The notes beneath the pieces were generated by a model. That model had not been told where the DNA came from and made no database searches. It saw only the letters and a list, made by a program, of their open reading frames with translations. The position numbers were made by a program, and so were the translations under genes. Source: a virus. From it: a stretch of DNA of 20,120 nt. The stretch lies in IMG/VR virus record IMGVR_UViG_3300034198_007049, positions 1 through 20,120 of that record. The stretch is one strand, 5' to 3'. This document shows, one piece after another, positions 8,001 through 14,265 of the stretch (the stretch's first letter is position 1; each line of letters begins with the position of its first letter).

Positions 8001-8722
8001 TTCTCCCGCTCCTCATTGTACACGTACAGGCCTACCCCGGCGCCAGTACCAGCCTGAGCGGCCTGAGCCGCTACAGGATTGCTGATAAGGTTGCCGTTCA
8101 CCTTGTAGCGGCGCTCCACGGCCCCCAGCGTACCGCCTAGGACGGCGCCAGCAGCGGCAGGCAGGGCCACCTCTTCCCAAGTGGGGAGGCGGTTCTCGTC
8201 AATCGCCACCTCCACGGCCTTGGCGCCTGCCCCCGTGGCTACACCTTGCCCTGCCCGGATGAGAATGGGCTTGAGGTAGCCAGAGGCCCCTTGGATGGCC
8301 TTTGCGCCCAAGGAGGCAGGGAGGGCGGACACGGCAGCGCTGGCCACCACTTGGCCCGTGCTTACGTCCTTGCGGGCGCCCTCGCCCACCTCCATAAGCT
8401 GCCGAATGTAGTTGGCTGCACCGCCCATCAGGGCAGCGCCACCCATAGCCCCAGCCGCCGTACCCGCGCCCGGGGCAAGCACCGTTCCCACCGCAGCGCC
8501 AGCAAGCCCGCCCACGATGGGCAGACCCACTTCCAAGGCCGTACCAATGGCCGTGGTGCTGATAGACGGCTGGGCCTTGTTTACGACCTCCGTATTGGTC
8601 TCCCGAGCTACCTGCTTGGCCTGATTGTTCCCGATCCAGCTCTCCACCTCAGCCGTCGAAGGCTGGGTGTCGGCCTCAACCTCCATCAAACCATACTTGG
8701 TGCTTACCGTGAACTTGGGCAT
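5033..8722 (-). CDS. large internal virion / DNA-ejection protein (T7 gp16-like by size and position)
   Basis: A 1229-residue protein, last gene of the late operon. The first 30 residues (KFTVSTKYGLMEVEADTQPS) resemble the short beta domain at the start of many phage internal virion proteins. Residues about 55-110 and 165-200 are glycine/alanine-rich hydrophobic stretches (GGLAGAAVGTVLAPGAG) that could enter a membrane. The middle and C-terminal parts are long alpha-helical, and a segment near 855-895 (PPWDRNRAVSIKK, YVPLNYLMPHANMMG) recalls large polyvalent phage proteins of the LPD38 type; that link is tentative. In T7, gp16 (about 1318 residues) crosses the cell envelope to deliver DNA. 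Unlike T7 gp16, I see no transglycosylase motif. A TATGAT hexamer lies 6 nt before the ATG, with no clear Shine-Dalgarno sequence. Confidence 0.82.
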   Translation of the reverse strand: MPKFTVSTKYGLMEVEADTQPSTAEVESWIGNNQAKQVARETNTEVVNKAQPSISTTAIGTALEVGLPIVGGLAGAAVGTVLAPGAGTAAGAMGGAALMGGAANYIRQLMEVGEGARKDVSTGQVVASAAVSALPASLGAKAIQGASGYLKPILIRAGQGVATGAGAKAVEVAIDENRLPTWEEVALPAAAGAVLGGTLGAVERRYKVNGNLISNPVAAQAAQAGTGAGVGLYVYNEEREKGNENALGTAVMYGLLTYGGTHIPSLIARNKEAAARGAVNALGPEFVVGDDVVRGSAGLKNGFRASQQYSTELANDINKLVRTAPDPAQTSADWLSVLDGVASPSVLPGDLKEYALRFQKQREDNLPLLIAAYPKMKDVFLSNKDTYRRFAYRAFDGNAKRGVDWDTPAARDKFLSELADGFEKEAAKKKSPITRDQAEAYADNYMKRMVGDVGLLASGGDIDKTLIGGLSSPLKKKKDLSPAAREWLGMVDDPGTAAGITLQAQDRLILRAKYDRDLADFLITSGVGKRGNTQGLDEQHVLLFGQENPTIHADLADIKVPKTWADAYATVNDPNLFGDNGMVKKFLAFSGFSKAMKTVGNIPEAMAPQAFGSIALAASSGSVNPVNIWRGFREAAYDMGWRGGELTAKQRLDRLQELKYARSLGVLRGGADSQEIKTLMDSALTSDSWKKFYGRASDVYGFPDTAVRFSLWKHNAKKMEALGPEGVAFFGGDGYSKTEIDKVAARLTNDTFPTYDFIKRRLRQASAIGAANAFGSFEFEVLRNTKNNIVHTKRLLELSLKAKSQSTREEAAKQFAERAMALGGVAAATAAIATYGSRLLGTSEQDEKDLKKTLPPWDRNRAVSIKKNDDGTYTYVPLNYLMPHANMMGALTEAFTGGDPLPNLKSTFFGDDIGPLLTSATEMVTNTFYDTQVAITEPRDNVKLFERLVTRAFLPQFIVGTLTRVEKGIMGETNKLGTKYNLSDQAMRFLGVRAQTVDVLGSASVRIRDVAQPLGQELTGYKRILKGAYSKGDESLAGINEAAIYEERNRRYEAGQEQLGDIYRALKRQAEGSKAITDDKIIDAFRAAGVPNRLIIAAAMGHTVPMPRGIHQSHGEIVEAVMSDPKRRANARQELRNIAGPDRIMLGSLMESYGDYVQNERRGLTGIAKLFGGLTVGDGERADAIARSMSTFIRNGSPEVADALNRSLRRAGVITPQVQRQIRDRADRF

Positions 8723-8728
8723 AGCTCT

Positions 8729-8734
8729 ATCATA
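8729..8734 (-). promoter_or_regulatory. possible -10 hexamer TATGAT 6 nt before the gp16-like start
   Basis: Reading the minus strand, TATGAT is followed by 6 nt and then ATG 8722. No AGGAGG-like sequence is present. If it is a real -10 element, transcription would start at about the ATG, giving a leaderless mRNA. No good -35 box was found, so confidence is low. Confidence 0.3.
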
Positions 8735-8758
8735 GCCTATCGCCCAAGAGGAAAGCCA

Positions 8759-10993
8759 TCAACGGCGGCTGCGGCGGGAACGCATCATCTGCTCAAGCTG
8801 GCGAAGCTGTTCCTGATCCCGCATCATCTTGTCCGTGAGGGACCGGCTCTCCTTGCGGCTCTTCTCAAGCTCGGCCTTGGAGTACTGCGGGCGCCACGCT
8901 ATGGGCCGTTCCGATACCTGATTGATGGCATCGCCACGACGCAACTTGGGCATCCCGTACAGGCCGTCCTCGTTACCTACCTTGGCATTGCTCGGGCGCA
9001 GGGACGAGACGGGCGCACGACCCTGACTGGGTGCGTTGTTGCGCTCATACTCCTCCAGCAGCTCGTTTGCGATGCGCTTGGCCTTGGGGTCAAGCTGCAT
9101 CGTGGTTAGGGCCGTAGCAGCAACGGCTGGGCCAAATCCAGCCGCCTCGGGGTCGGCCAAGATTTGAGTGATGGACATCACCTTTCCGCTGGGCAGGCGG
9201 CTGATGCTTTCCTTGCTGGGGGTGTAGTCGTCGATCCCAGCAAGTGCCTTGACCAAACGGATGCCGTCGCGCCCCACTTGCTCCAGCCCAGGCACCACCA
9301 TCTTTTCAAAGTTCTCAGCAGGAATGCTCACCATCTGCTTGGCTGCCCGCAGGGTGACTTCGGCGCCCTTCTTGAGCTCAGGAACAACCTGATTGACGAA
9401 GTTGCGCGACACCTTCTTTGCGCTTTCGCCAACGACCTTTGCACCAACCTCAAAGGCCCGATCGATCTCCTGCCCAACGTCTCCGACTGGACGGAAGCTG
9501 GGTTCGGTGCGCTCCATCCCAAAGGGAATGGCGGAAGGCTCAGGGCGGGGCCGGGGAGGAATGGCCAGCAGTCGGGCCGAATCAGGGCCCATAAAGCCAG
9601 TCGTAGCGCCCGCCATCGCTAGATCAGCGCCACGAGAGGGAAGGACAACATTGGGCGCAGGAGGCGGAACGGGCGTTCCAATGCTGGCGTCCTGAGCCGA
9701 GGTCTGAGTGGAAGCTAGAGTGGAGGTCTGAGTCGGGGCAGCAAACGGCTGCGAGCCGCCCATAAAGCCCGTAGAAGAGGCCGCTAGGCCCAGATTGGCG
9801 AACGGAGAAGCAGGAGTGGTGGCTGCGGCATTGCCGGGAGCAGCGGCAGCCGTAGGCTTGGCTCCAGCCGGGGCATTGGACACGTTCTTGATGTTGCTCC
9901 CCTTGCCCGTAGGGACAGGCTCATTAACCTCAACCACAGAAGGGCTGACGTTCCACAGGTTGTCCAAATACTGGCGATCAAAGCCCGTCCCAGCCGGGTC
10001 CTTGTTGTAGATGTTGTACTCCTCAGCCAACTCATTGCGCTGCTTGATCGCTTCCGGGGTGCCCCTAATGCTGGGGTCGAGCAGGGGCAGATACTTGCCC
10101 ATAATCTCCCGAGTCTTGGAGAAGCGAGCCTCCATCGTCTTGACCGAAGCAGGGGCTTCCTTGGCCTGCACCACATCCGTCTTTACGGAGCCAGAGACGG
10201 GATCGAAGAACTGATAGATGGTCGAGCCGTCCTCAGCCTTCTGAGAGGCATAGCCCTTTTCGCCAAATCGGTCAGCCGTTGCCTTGTAGGCCTCAACGCG
10301 GCGCTTGGCCTCTGCCGCTTGCTGCTTAACCAGAGCAACCCGCGCAGCAGACTCCTGAACGTCCTGACTGAACTTCTCCTGATCCGCAGCCAGCCCGTAC
10401 ATACTGCGAAGGGTCTCGACCGGAAGCCCATTGGAGATGCCAAGCGTGAGCATATCCTTGGCGGTCGGGGCGCGGCCAAGGGCTCCGACCTCGGTGAAGA
10501 AATTGGCGGTCTTTTCGCGCTCAGCCTTGAGGCGATTGGCCTCTTCCAACTGGAGCCTTGCCTGCTGGGCAGCGGCATCAGAATAAATCTTCTTCTGAGC
10601 CAAGTCCTGCCTTTCCTTGGCCAAATCGTAGGCCGTGCTCAGCTCCGCGAACAGCTTGGTGTTGTTCGTGAGGTCGAGCCCACCCTTCTGGTCGCGCTGG
10701 GCGATGAGCTTCTGGATCGTCGGGCTGCGATTGATGACGCCATTGGTGGCCGGATCGCTGGCTATGGCGTTGAATAGCTGGGCATTCTTGCCCTCCAGAA
10801 CAGCGTTCTTCTGCTTGGTGTCAGCATAGGTCTCAATGCCCTTTGCTATGGTGGACCCAAGCTGCGAGTACATCTGACCCTGAATCTCCCCAGCCCGTGC
10901 AATGCCCTGTGCGCGGGCCTGTCCACCCTGAAGGATGGCTGAAAAGTCCTGCCGCCCCAAGGCGGGGTTGATCTGGGAGCCGAAGGTGAACAT
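8759..10993 (-). CDS. internal virion protein (T7 gp15-like by size and position), coiled coil
   Basis: A 744-residue protein between the PAPS-reductase-like gene and the largest internal protein. The N-terminal third is helical and charged, with coiled-coil segments around residues 130-165 (AAAQQARLQLEEANRLKAER) and 215-240. Residues about 375-500 form a low-complexity Ala/Pro/Thr/Ser linker that contains a twice-repeated GFMG motif (STGFMGGS, TTGFMGPD). The C-terminus is an arginine-rich tail (QLEQMMRSRRSRR), suited to DNA binding inside the capsid. Length almost equals T7 gp15 (747 residues), and the order matches the T7 gp14-gp15-gp16 block, but I see no sequence proof of homology. The upstream sequence contains TAGAAT 6 nt before the ATG and no ribosome binding site. 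Confidence 0.78.
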   Translation of the reverse strand: MFTFGSQINPALGRQDFSAILQGGQARAQGIARAGEIQGQMYSQLGSTIAKGIETYADTKQKNAVLEGKNAQLFNAIASDPATNGVINRSPTIQKLIAQRDQKGGLDLTNNTKLFAELSTAYDLAKERQDLAQKKIYSDAAAQQARLQLEEANRLKAEREKTANFFTEVGALGRAPTAKDMLTLGISNGLPVETLRSMYGLAADQEKFSQDVQESAARVALVKQQAAEAKRRVEAYKATADRFGEKGYASQKAEDGSTIYQFFDPVSGSVKTDVVQAKEAPASVKTMEARFSKTREIMGKYLPLLDPSIRGTPEAIKQRNELAEEYNIYNKDPAGTGFDRQYLDNLWNVSPSVVEVNEPVPTGKGSNIKNVSNAPAGAKPTAAAAPGNAAATTPASPFANLGLAASSTGFMGGSQPFAAPTQTSTLASTQTSAQDASIGTPVPPPAPNVVLPSRGADLAMAGATTGFMGPDSARLLAIPPRPRPEPSAIPFGMERTEPSFRPVGDVGQEIDRAFEVGAKVVGESAKKVSRNFVNQVVPELKKGAEVTLRAAKQMVSIPAENFEKMVVPGLEQVGRDGIRLVKALAGIDDYTPSKESISRLPSGKVMSITQILADPEAAGFGPAVAATALTTMQLDPKAKRIANELLEEYERNNAPSQGRAPVSSLRPSNAKVGNEDGLYGMPKLRRGDAINQVSERPIAWRPQYSKAELEKSRKESRSLTDKMMRDQEQLRQLEQMMRSRRSRR

Positions 10994-10999
10994 AGGGGT

Positions 11000-11005
11000 A
11001 TTCTA
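11000..11005 (-). promoter_or_regulatory. possible -10 hexamer TAGAAT 6 nt before the gp15-like start
   Basis: Minus-strand TAGAAT, then ACCCCT, then ATG 10993. The first three bases are also the stop codon of the PAPS-reductase-like gene, so the match may be partly forced by that stop. There is no Shine-Dalgarno sequence in the 8-bp gap. Confidence 0.28.
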
Positions 11006-11800
11006 CCGCTTCAAATAGCTGTTATTCGGAGGCTGAGCCCAAATCAGCCTATCGGACAAATTTGACACCGTGGCCCCAAACTTTGGGCAATAGACGTTGT
11101 TGCCGGTCTTTTTGGACATACAGGCATAGCAGCACGAGATGTAGTCTGGGTTATGCGTCTTGTCCTCACGCTCGCGCCATTTGCCATCTACCTTCTCATA
11201 CCGCTCTTGGTGAATTGGGAGGCCATTCTCCTCAATGTATCTCCACACATCCTCATCCGTGAAGTGACGGATGGGAAATGCTGCCGATGGAGCCCCTACG
11301 TTAGTCGCTATGTCTGAATAAAGCCTTACCTCCCCTAGAATCGGATCGCAGTCGGAGCTCTTGTGTCCGTGAAAAACTAGGTCAAATGGGTAGTTGATGC
11401 TTCCGGTTGGCTTCAGGTAGATGTCGGACAAGGCGCAAACCAAGTCTTTGCCGCTGGTGTCTTGGCGCAACCCCGTTGGGAGGTATGTGGTGGATGTGCC
11501 AGTCTGGTAATAGTTTACCACCTCCAGCTCTGAGTCTCCCTCTGCTAATGCCGTAGCCGAAGGCGGGTAGTCTATGATGTGTAGCCCCCAATCTCGCATA
11601 ACGCGATTGGCATAGTCGTACTTGTGGTGCTGGAACGGCTCTCGGTGAAACACCACCTTGAGCTTACGAATCGACATCACCAAATGAAGAACAACGATGC
11701 TGTCCTTCCCGAATGAGCACATAATCGCAGGATTACGTGCATTGGCTAGGCTGGAATGGATCAGCTTTCTGGCCCAGTCCACCTTTTGTTCATAGGTCAC
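11003..11800 (-). CDS. PAPS reductase family PP-loop ATPase
   Basis: A 265-residue protein with the PP-loop signature SFGKDS at residues 29-34, followed by IVVLHLV and a typical Rossmann-like alternation. This is the adenosine-phosphosulfate / phosphoadenosine-phosphosulfate (PAPS) reductase and sulfotransferase-related superfamily, which binds ATP or PAPS. The C-terminal part has a cysteine cluster (Cys223, Cys224, Cys227, Cys238 in ISCCYACM...VYCPK) instead of the usual ECGIH tail of cysH reductases, so it may bind zinc or an iron-sulfur centre and act in a different sulfur or nucleotide reaction. It starts at GTG 11800, just after the 587-residue protein's stop. Sampled lines have lower GC (about 52%) than neighbouring virion genes. 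That, plus its place among ejection-protein genes, suggests an acquired accessory gene. Superfamily is confident; the reaction is unknown. Confidence 0.88.
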   Translation of the reverse strand: MTYEQKVDWARKLIHSSLANARNPAIMCSFGKDSIVVLHLVMSIRKLKVVFHREPFQHHKYDYANRVMRDWGLHIIDYPPSATALAEGDSELEVVNYYQTGTSTTYLPTGLRQDTSGKDLVCALSDIYLKPTGSINYPFDLVFHGHKSSDCDPILGEVRLYSDIATNVGAPSAAFPIRHFTDEDVWRYIEENGLPIHQERYEKVDGKWREREDKTHNPDYISCCYACMSKKTGNNVYCPKFGATVSNLSDRLIWAQPPNNSYLKR

Positions 11801-11802
11801 AG

Positions 11803-13566
11803 TTAGAGAGACATAAGCGCATAAGCGCCAATTCCGGCTCCAACAACGCTGCCAGCAGCACTCATAGCACCCGCACTTTTGGCAGCCTTAGCCTGAGTCT
11901 CAGCTCCAGCCCGAGCCTGATCAGCCCCATAGATGCTGGAGTAGTAGTTGCTCAAGTTGGAGGCGTTGGTCATAGCCATATTGACGCCAGCATTCGGGTC
12001 AAACCGATTCGCACTCGGAACATTGCCACCAGTCGTGAAGTAGTTGAGGCCAGTATTAACACCCGGAGGCGGCTGGTTCCAGTTCACCGAATTGAGCGCG
12101 GCGTTCGTGACCCCGCCATAAGCGCCCACCTGATTGAGGTTGTACGCACGATCAGCCTCACGGGTGGCGGCAGTCGTATTGCCAAGCAGGCCGAGATTGC
12201 GGAGGTAGTCCTGATTGGCCGCGTAGTTGAACGCCCGGTTGGACTCCATCGCCCGATTGGCCGCATCCGCGTTGTACGTGCTCGTCTGCAAGCCCGTGCC
12301 AATATTGAACCGGCCAACATCCTGAAGGTTGGTGATGTTGAAGCGACCTGCTTCCATACCAGCCTGCTGATTAGCCAGACCAGCCCGCAGAAACGCCTCT
12401 TGATTGGCTTGATTCGCAGTAAGGTTGGTCTGCTGATTAGCCAAGTCCGCCCGCAGAGCAGACTCGACGTTGAACTGACCTGCCTGAAGTTGGTTACCAA
12501 CATTGGCCTGCTGGCGTTGGATGTCGGTCCGCAGAACGTCCGTAGCCAACGCCTGACCCTGCTGGGATGCCCCTAGAAGCTGCTGATTGATCTGCTGGGC
12601 GGCAGCGATGTCCTGCATCGACCGTTCACGCGCAGCCCCCGCACGGGCAAGAGCCTCACCCGTAATGGCCGCATTGTCCATCAAGCGACCGGAACCAGCA
12701 TAGCCCTCGCGAGCGCCCTGAGTAGCCGCTCGGATTTCCTCGGGACTGAGCTGACCCGGCGTCGTCGCCATCGACAGTCCGCGAGCCTGCAAAGCCTGTG
12801 AAAGCGGGCTCTGCTGCTGGGCGTTGAGGGCCTGCTGATACAGGGACTGACCCAAGTCACCCTGACCAACCTGACCAGCCTGCACCTGCCCAGAAGCCAC
12901 ACGCTCCGCAGCAATGCGTTCAGCTTGAACTCGCTCAGGAGTGAGAGTGCCTCCAACTTGAAGTTGCCCAGCAGAAATAGTCTGAGGGGTGAGGTTCTGA
13001 GGAGTCGGGGCCCCGCCTAAAAGATTCTTAGAAAGGGCATCGTAGGCCGCGTTCGTAGACACCCCTCCTAGGGCGTCCGAACGATCCATAGCCGACTTTA
13101 GATAGGGATTCGCCTTGAGATAGGCATCTAGCGTCGGGTAACCAAGCTGGTTAAGCTGGTCGATGTTGAAATTCCGCTCTAGATTGGTCTCTCCGCGAGA
13201 AATACGACCAGCCTCGGTGGTCGTATCCCCGATCAGGGGCATCGTACCAGTCAGACGCTGTTTAAGAGCATCTAGGTCAAGCTGGGTAAACTTGGGGCCA
13301 TACCCCTGTTCCAGCTTGAAAATCTGATCCATCAGCTCTGGCGTAAAGCTAGAGAAGTAGGAACTCATCGCCGCACCCGGATCAACGGTGTACGGACCCG
13401 GAGCCCCGCCCTGCCCCGGAAGCTGAACTACGCCGCCACCACCACCTTGCGAGCGCAGGCCCGCACCGACCGGGAGGCCAAGCTTGTCTTGTTCAGCAAG
13501 CGCACGATCAAACCGCTCGGCGCCCATAAAGTTGCGAACGATGTCGTCGTAATTTGGGGTAGCCAT
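11803..13566 (-). CDS. internal virion / ejection protein rich in Ala-Asn-Gln repeats
   Basis: A 587-residue protein. Residues about 30-60 are glycine-rich and flexible. From about residue 270 to 480 it is an alanine/glutamine/asparagine-rich alpha-helical region with imperfect repeats (RTDIQRQQAN, RADLANQQTN, RAGLANQQAG) spaced 22-26 residues apart, compatible with a hendecad-type coiled coil. The last 26 residues (AGAMSAAGSVVGAGIGAYAL) are a glycine-zipper-like hydrophobic segment that could insert in a membrane. This design is common in podovirus internal or DNA-ejection proteins. By position, ahead of the gp15- and gp16-sized proteins, it may fill the role of T7 gp14, but it is three times longer. 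A tape-measure protein is a less likely alternative because the neighbourhood has a nozzle-like protein and no long-tail genes. Confidence 0.72.
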   Translation of the reverse strand: MATPNYDDIVRNFMGAERFDRALAEQDKLGLPVGAGLRSQGGGGGVVQLPGQGGAPGPYTVDPGAAMSSYFSSFTPELMDQIFKLEQGYGPKFTQLDLDALKQRLTGTMPLIGDTTTEAGRISRGETNLERNFNIDQLNQLGYPTLDAYLKANPYLKSAMDRSDALGGVSTNAAYDALSKNLLGGAPTPQNLTPQTISAGQLQVGGTLTPERVQAERIAAERVASGQVQAGQVGQGDLGQSLYQQALNAQQQSPLSQALQARGLSMATTPGQLSPEEIRAATQGAREGYAGSGRLMDNAAITGEALARAGAARERSMQDIAAAQQINQQLLGASQQGQALATDVLRTDIQRQQANVGNQLQAGQFNVESALRADLANQQTNLTANQANQEAFLRAGLANQQAGMEAGRFNITNLQDVGRFNIGTGLQTSTYNADAANRAMESNRAFNYAANQDYLRNLGLLGNTTAATREADRAYNLNQVGAYGGVTNAALNSVNWNQPPPGVNTGLNYFTTGGNVPSANRFDPNAGVNMAMTNASNLSNYYSSIYGADQARAGAETQAKAAKSAGAMSAAGSVVGAGIGAYALMSL

Positions 13567-13568
13567 AA

Positions 13569-14264
13569 TTAAGCGAATTTAGTCTGGCTGGCGAAGACGG
13601 TGAAGGTAGCCGAGCCCGTCTTGAAGATGGTGAGGGTGTAGGCATCAACGCTGTTGGCGTTGCCAGCGGTAGGAGCGGTGCCGCCCGCCCACTTGGGCGT
13701 CACGCTGGACCCGTCAATCTGGAAGCCGGACTGGTAATAGGCCGTGGAGCCCTGAGTGACCAACACAGCCAAGCTGAAGCTGTCTCCTGTCGCCATCACG
13801 CTGTTCAGGGTATTTCCGCTATTACCTCGGACGTTCAGGGTCCAGTTCCCAGATGCATTTGAGGTGCAATAAAGCACCGCCCCATCCAGAGCATTGAAGT
13901 TAACGGTCCCCGTAAGCGAAGTAGCCGCAATAGAAGCCTTTTCCAGCACTTCGTAGATGGAGGTAGTGCCAGACGCCGAAAGGGTCGTAAAAGCCCCGGA
14001 AGAGGCCGTAGAAGAGCCAATAGGGCTGTTCTGGATGGAAGTGGCCGTCAGAGCCCCGCCCGAAGTCCAAGAAGGGCCACCCGTGGACAGCTTGGCTGGG
14101 GTGATTCCCCCATCCTTCACAATGACTGCACCAGAGGAAAGCTGGGTGGTGGCGTCATCCACGGCTCCAGAAGCAAAGGTGGCATTGTCCACCAGATTGT
14201 TGAGCGTGGTAGCCGTGGGGGCATCTCCCGTGGCGAACGTAGTGCCTTTGGACAGGACGGGCAT
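13569..14264 (-). CDS. tail fibre / decoration-like structural protein
   Basis: A 231-residue Ser/Thr/Ala/Gly-rich protein. The opening MPVLSKGTTFATGDAPTATT with LNNLVDNATF is typical of phage tail-fibre-like proteins that begin with a short virion-attachment region. The middle (SSGAVIVKDGGITPAKLSTG, SIQNSPIGSSTASSGAFTTL) is shaft-like. The C-terminal 120 residues are beta-strand rich (TGTVNFNALDGAVLYCTSN, GNWTLNVRG, AYTLTIFKTGSATFTVF) and could form a jelly-roll receptor-binding head. Start and the upstream stop are one base apart (TAATATG). Its first five residues MPVLS are shared with the glycine-rich protein at 16443-17165. Receptor binding is inferred, not shown. Confidence 0.7.
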   Translation of the reverse strand: MPVLSKGTTFATGDAPTATTLNNLVDNATFASGAVDDATTQLSSGAVIVKDGGITPAKLSTGGPSWTSGGALTATSIQNSPIGSSTASSGAFTTLSASGTTSIYEVLEKASIAATSLTGTVNFNALDGAVLYCTSNASGNWTLNVRGNSGNTLNSVMATGDSFSLAVLVTQGSTAYYQSGFQIDGSSVTPKWAGGTAPTAGNANSVDAYTLTIFKTGSATFTVFASQTKFA

Positions 14265-14265
14265 A

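Noticed and set aside
6350-9622. Several long plus-strand open frames (for example 6350-7060, 7067-8140, 8246-9109)
   Set aside because: All are antisense to the two large internal virion protein genes and their translations are Arg/His/Leu/Val-rich without motifs.
11803-13566. Tape-measure protein of a long-tailed phage
   Set aside because: No tail tube, sheath, assembly chaperone or baseplate genes are nearby, and the neighbours fit a short-tailed nozzle plus ejection-protein block.
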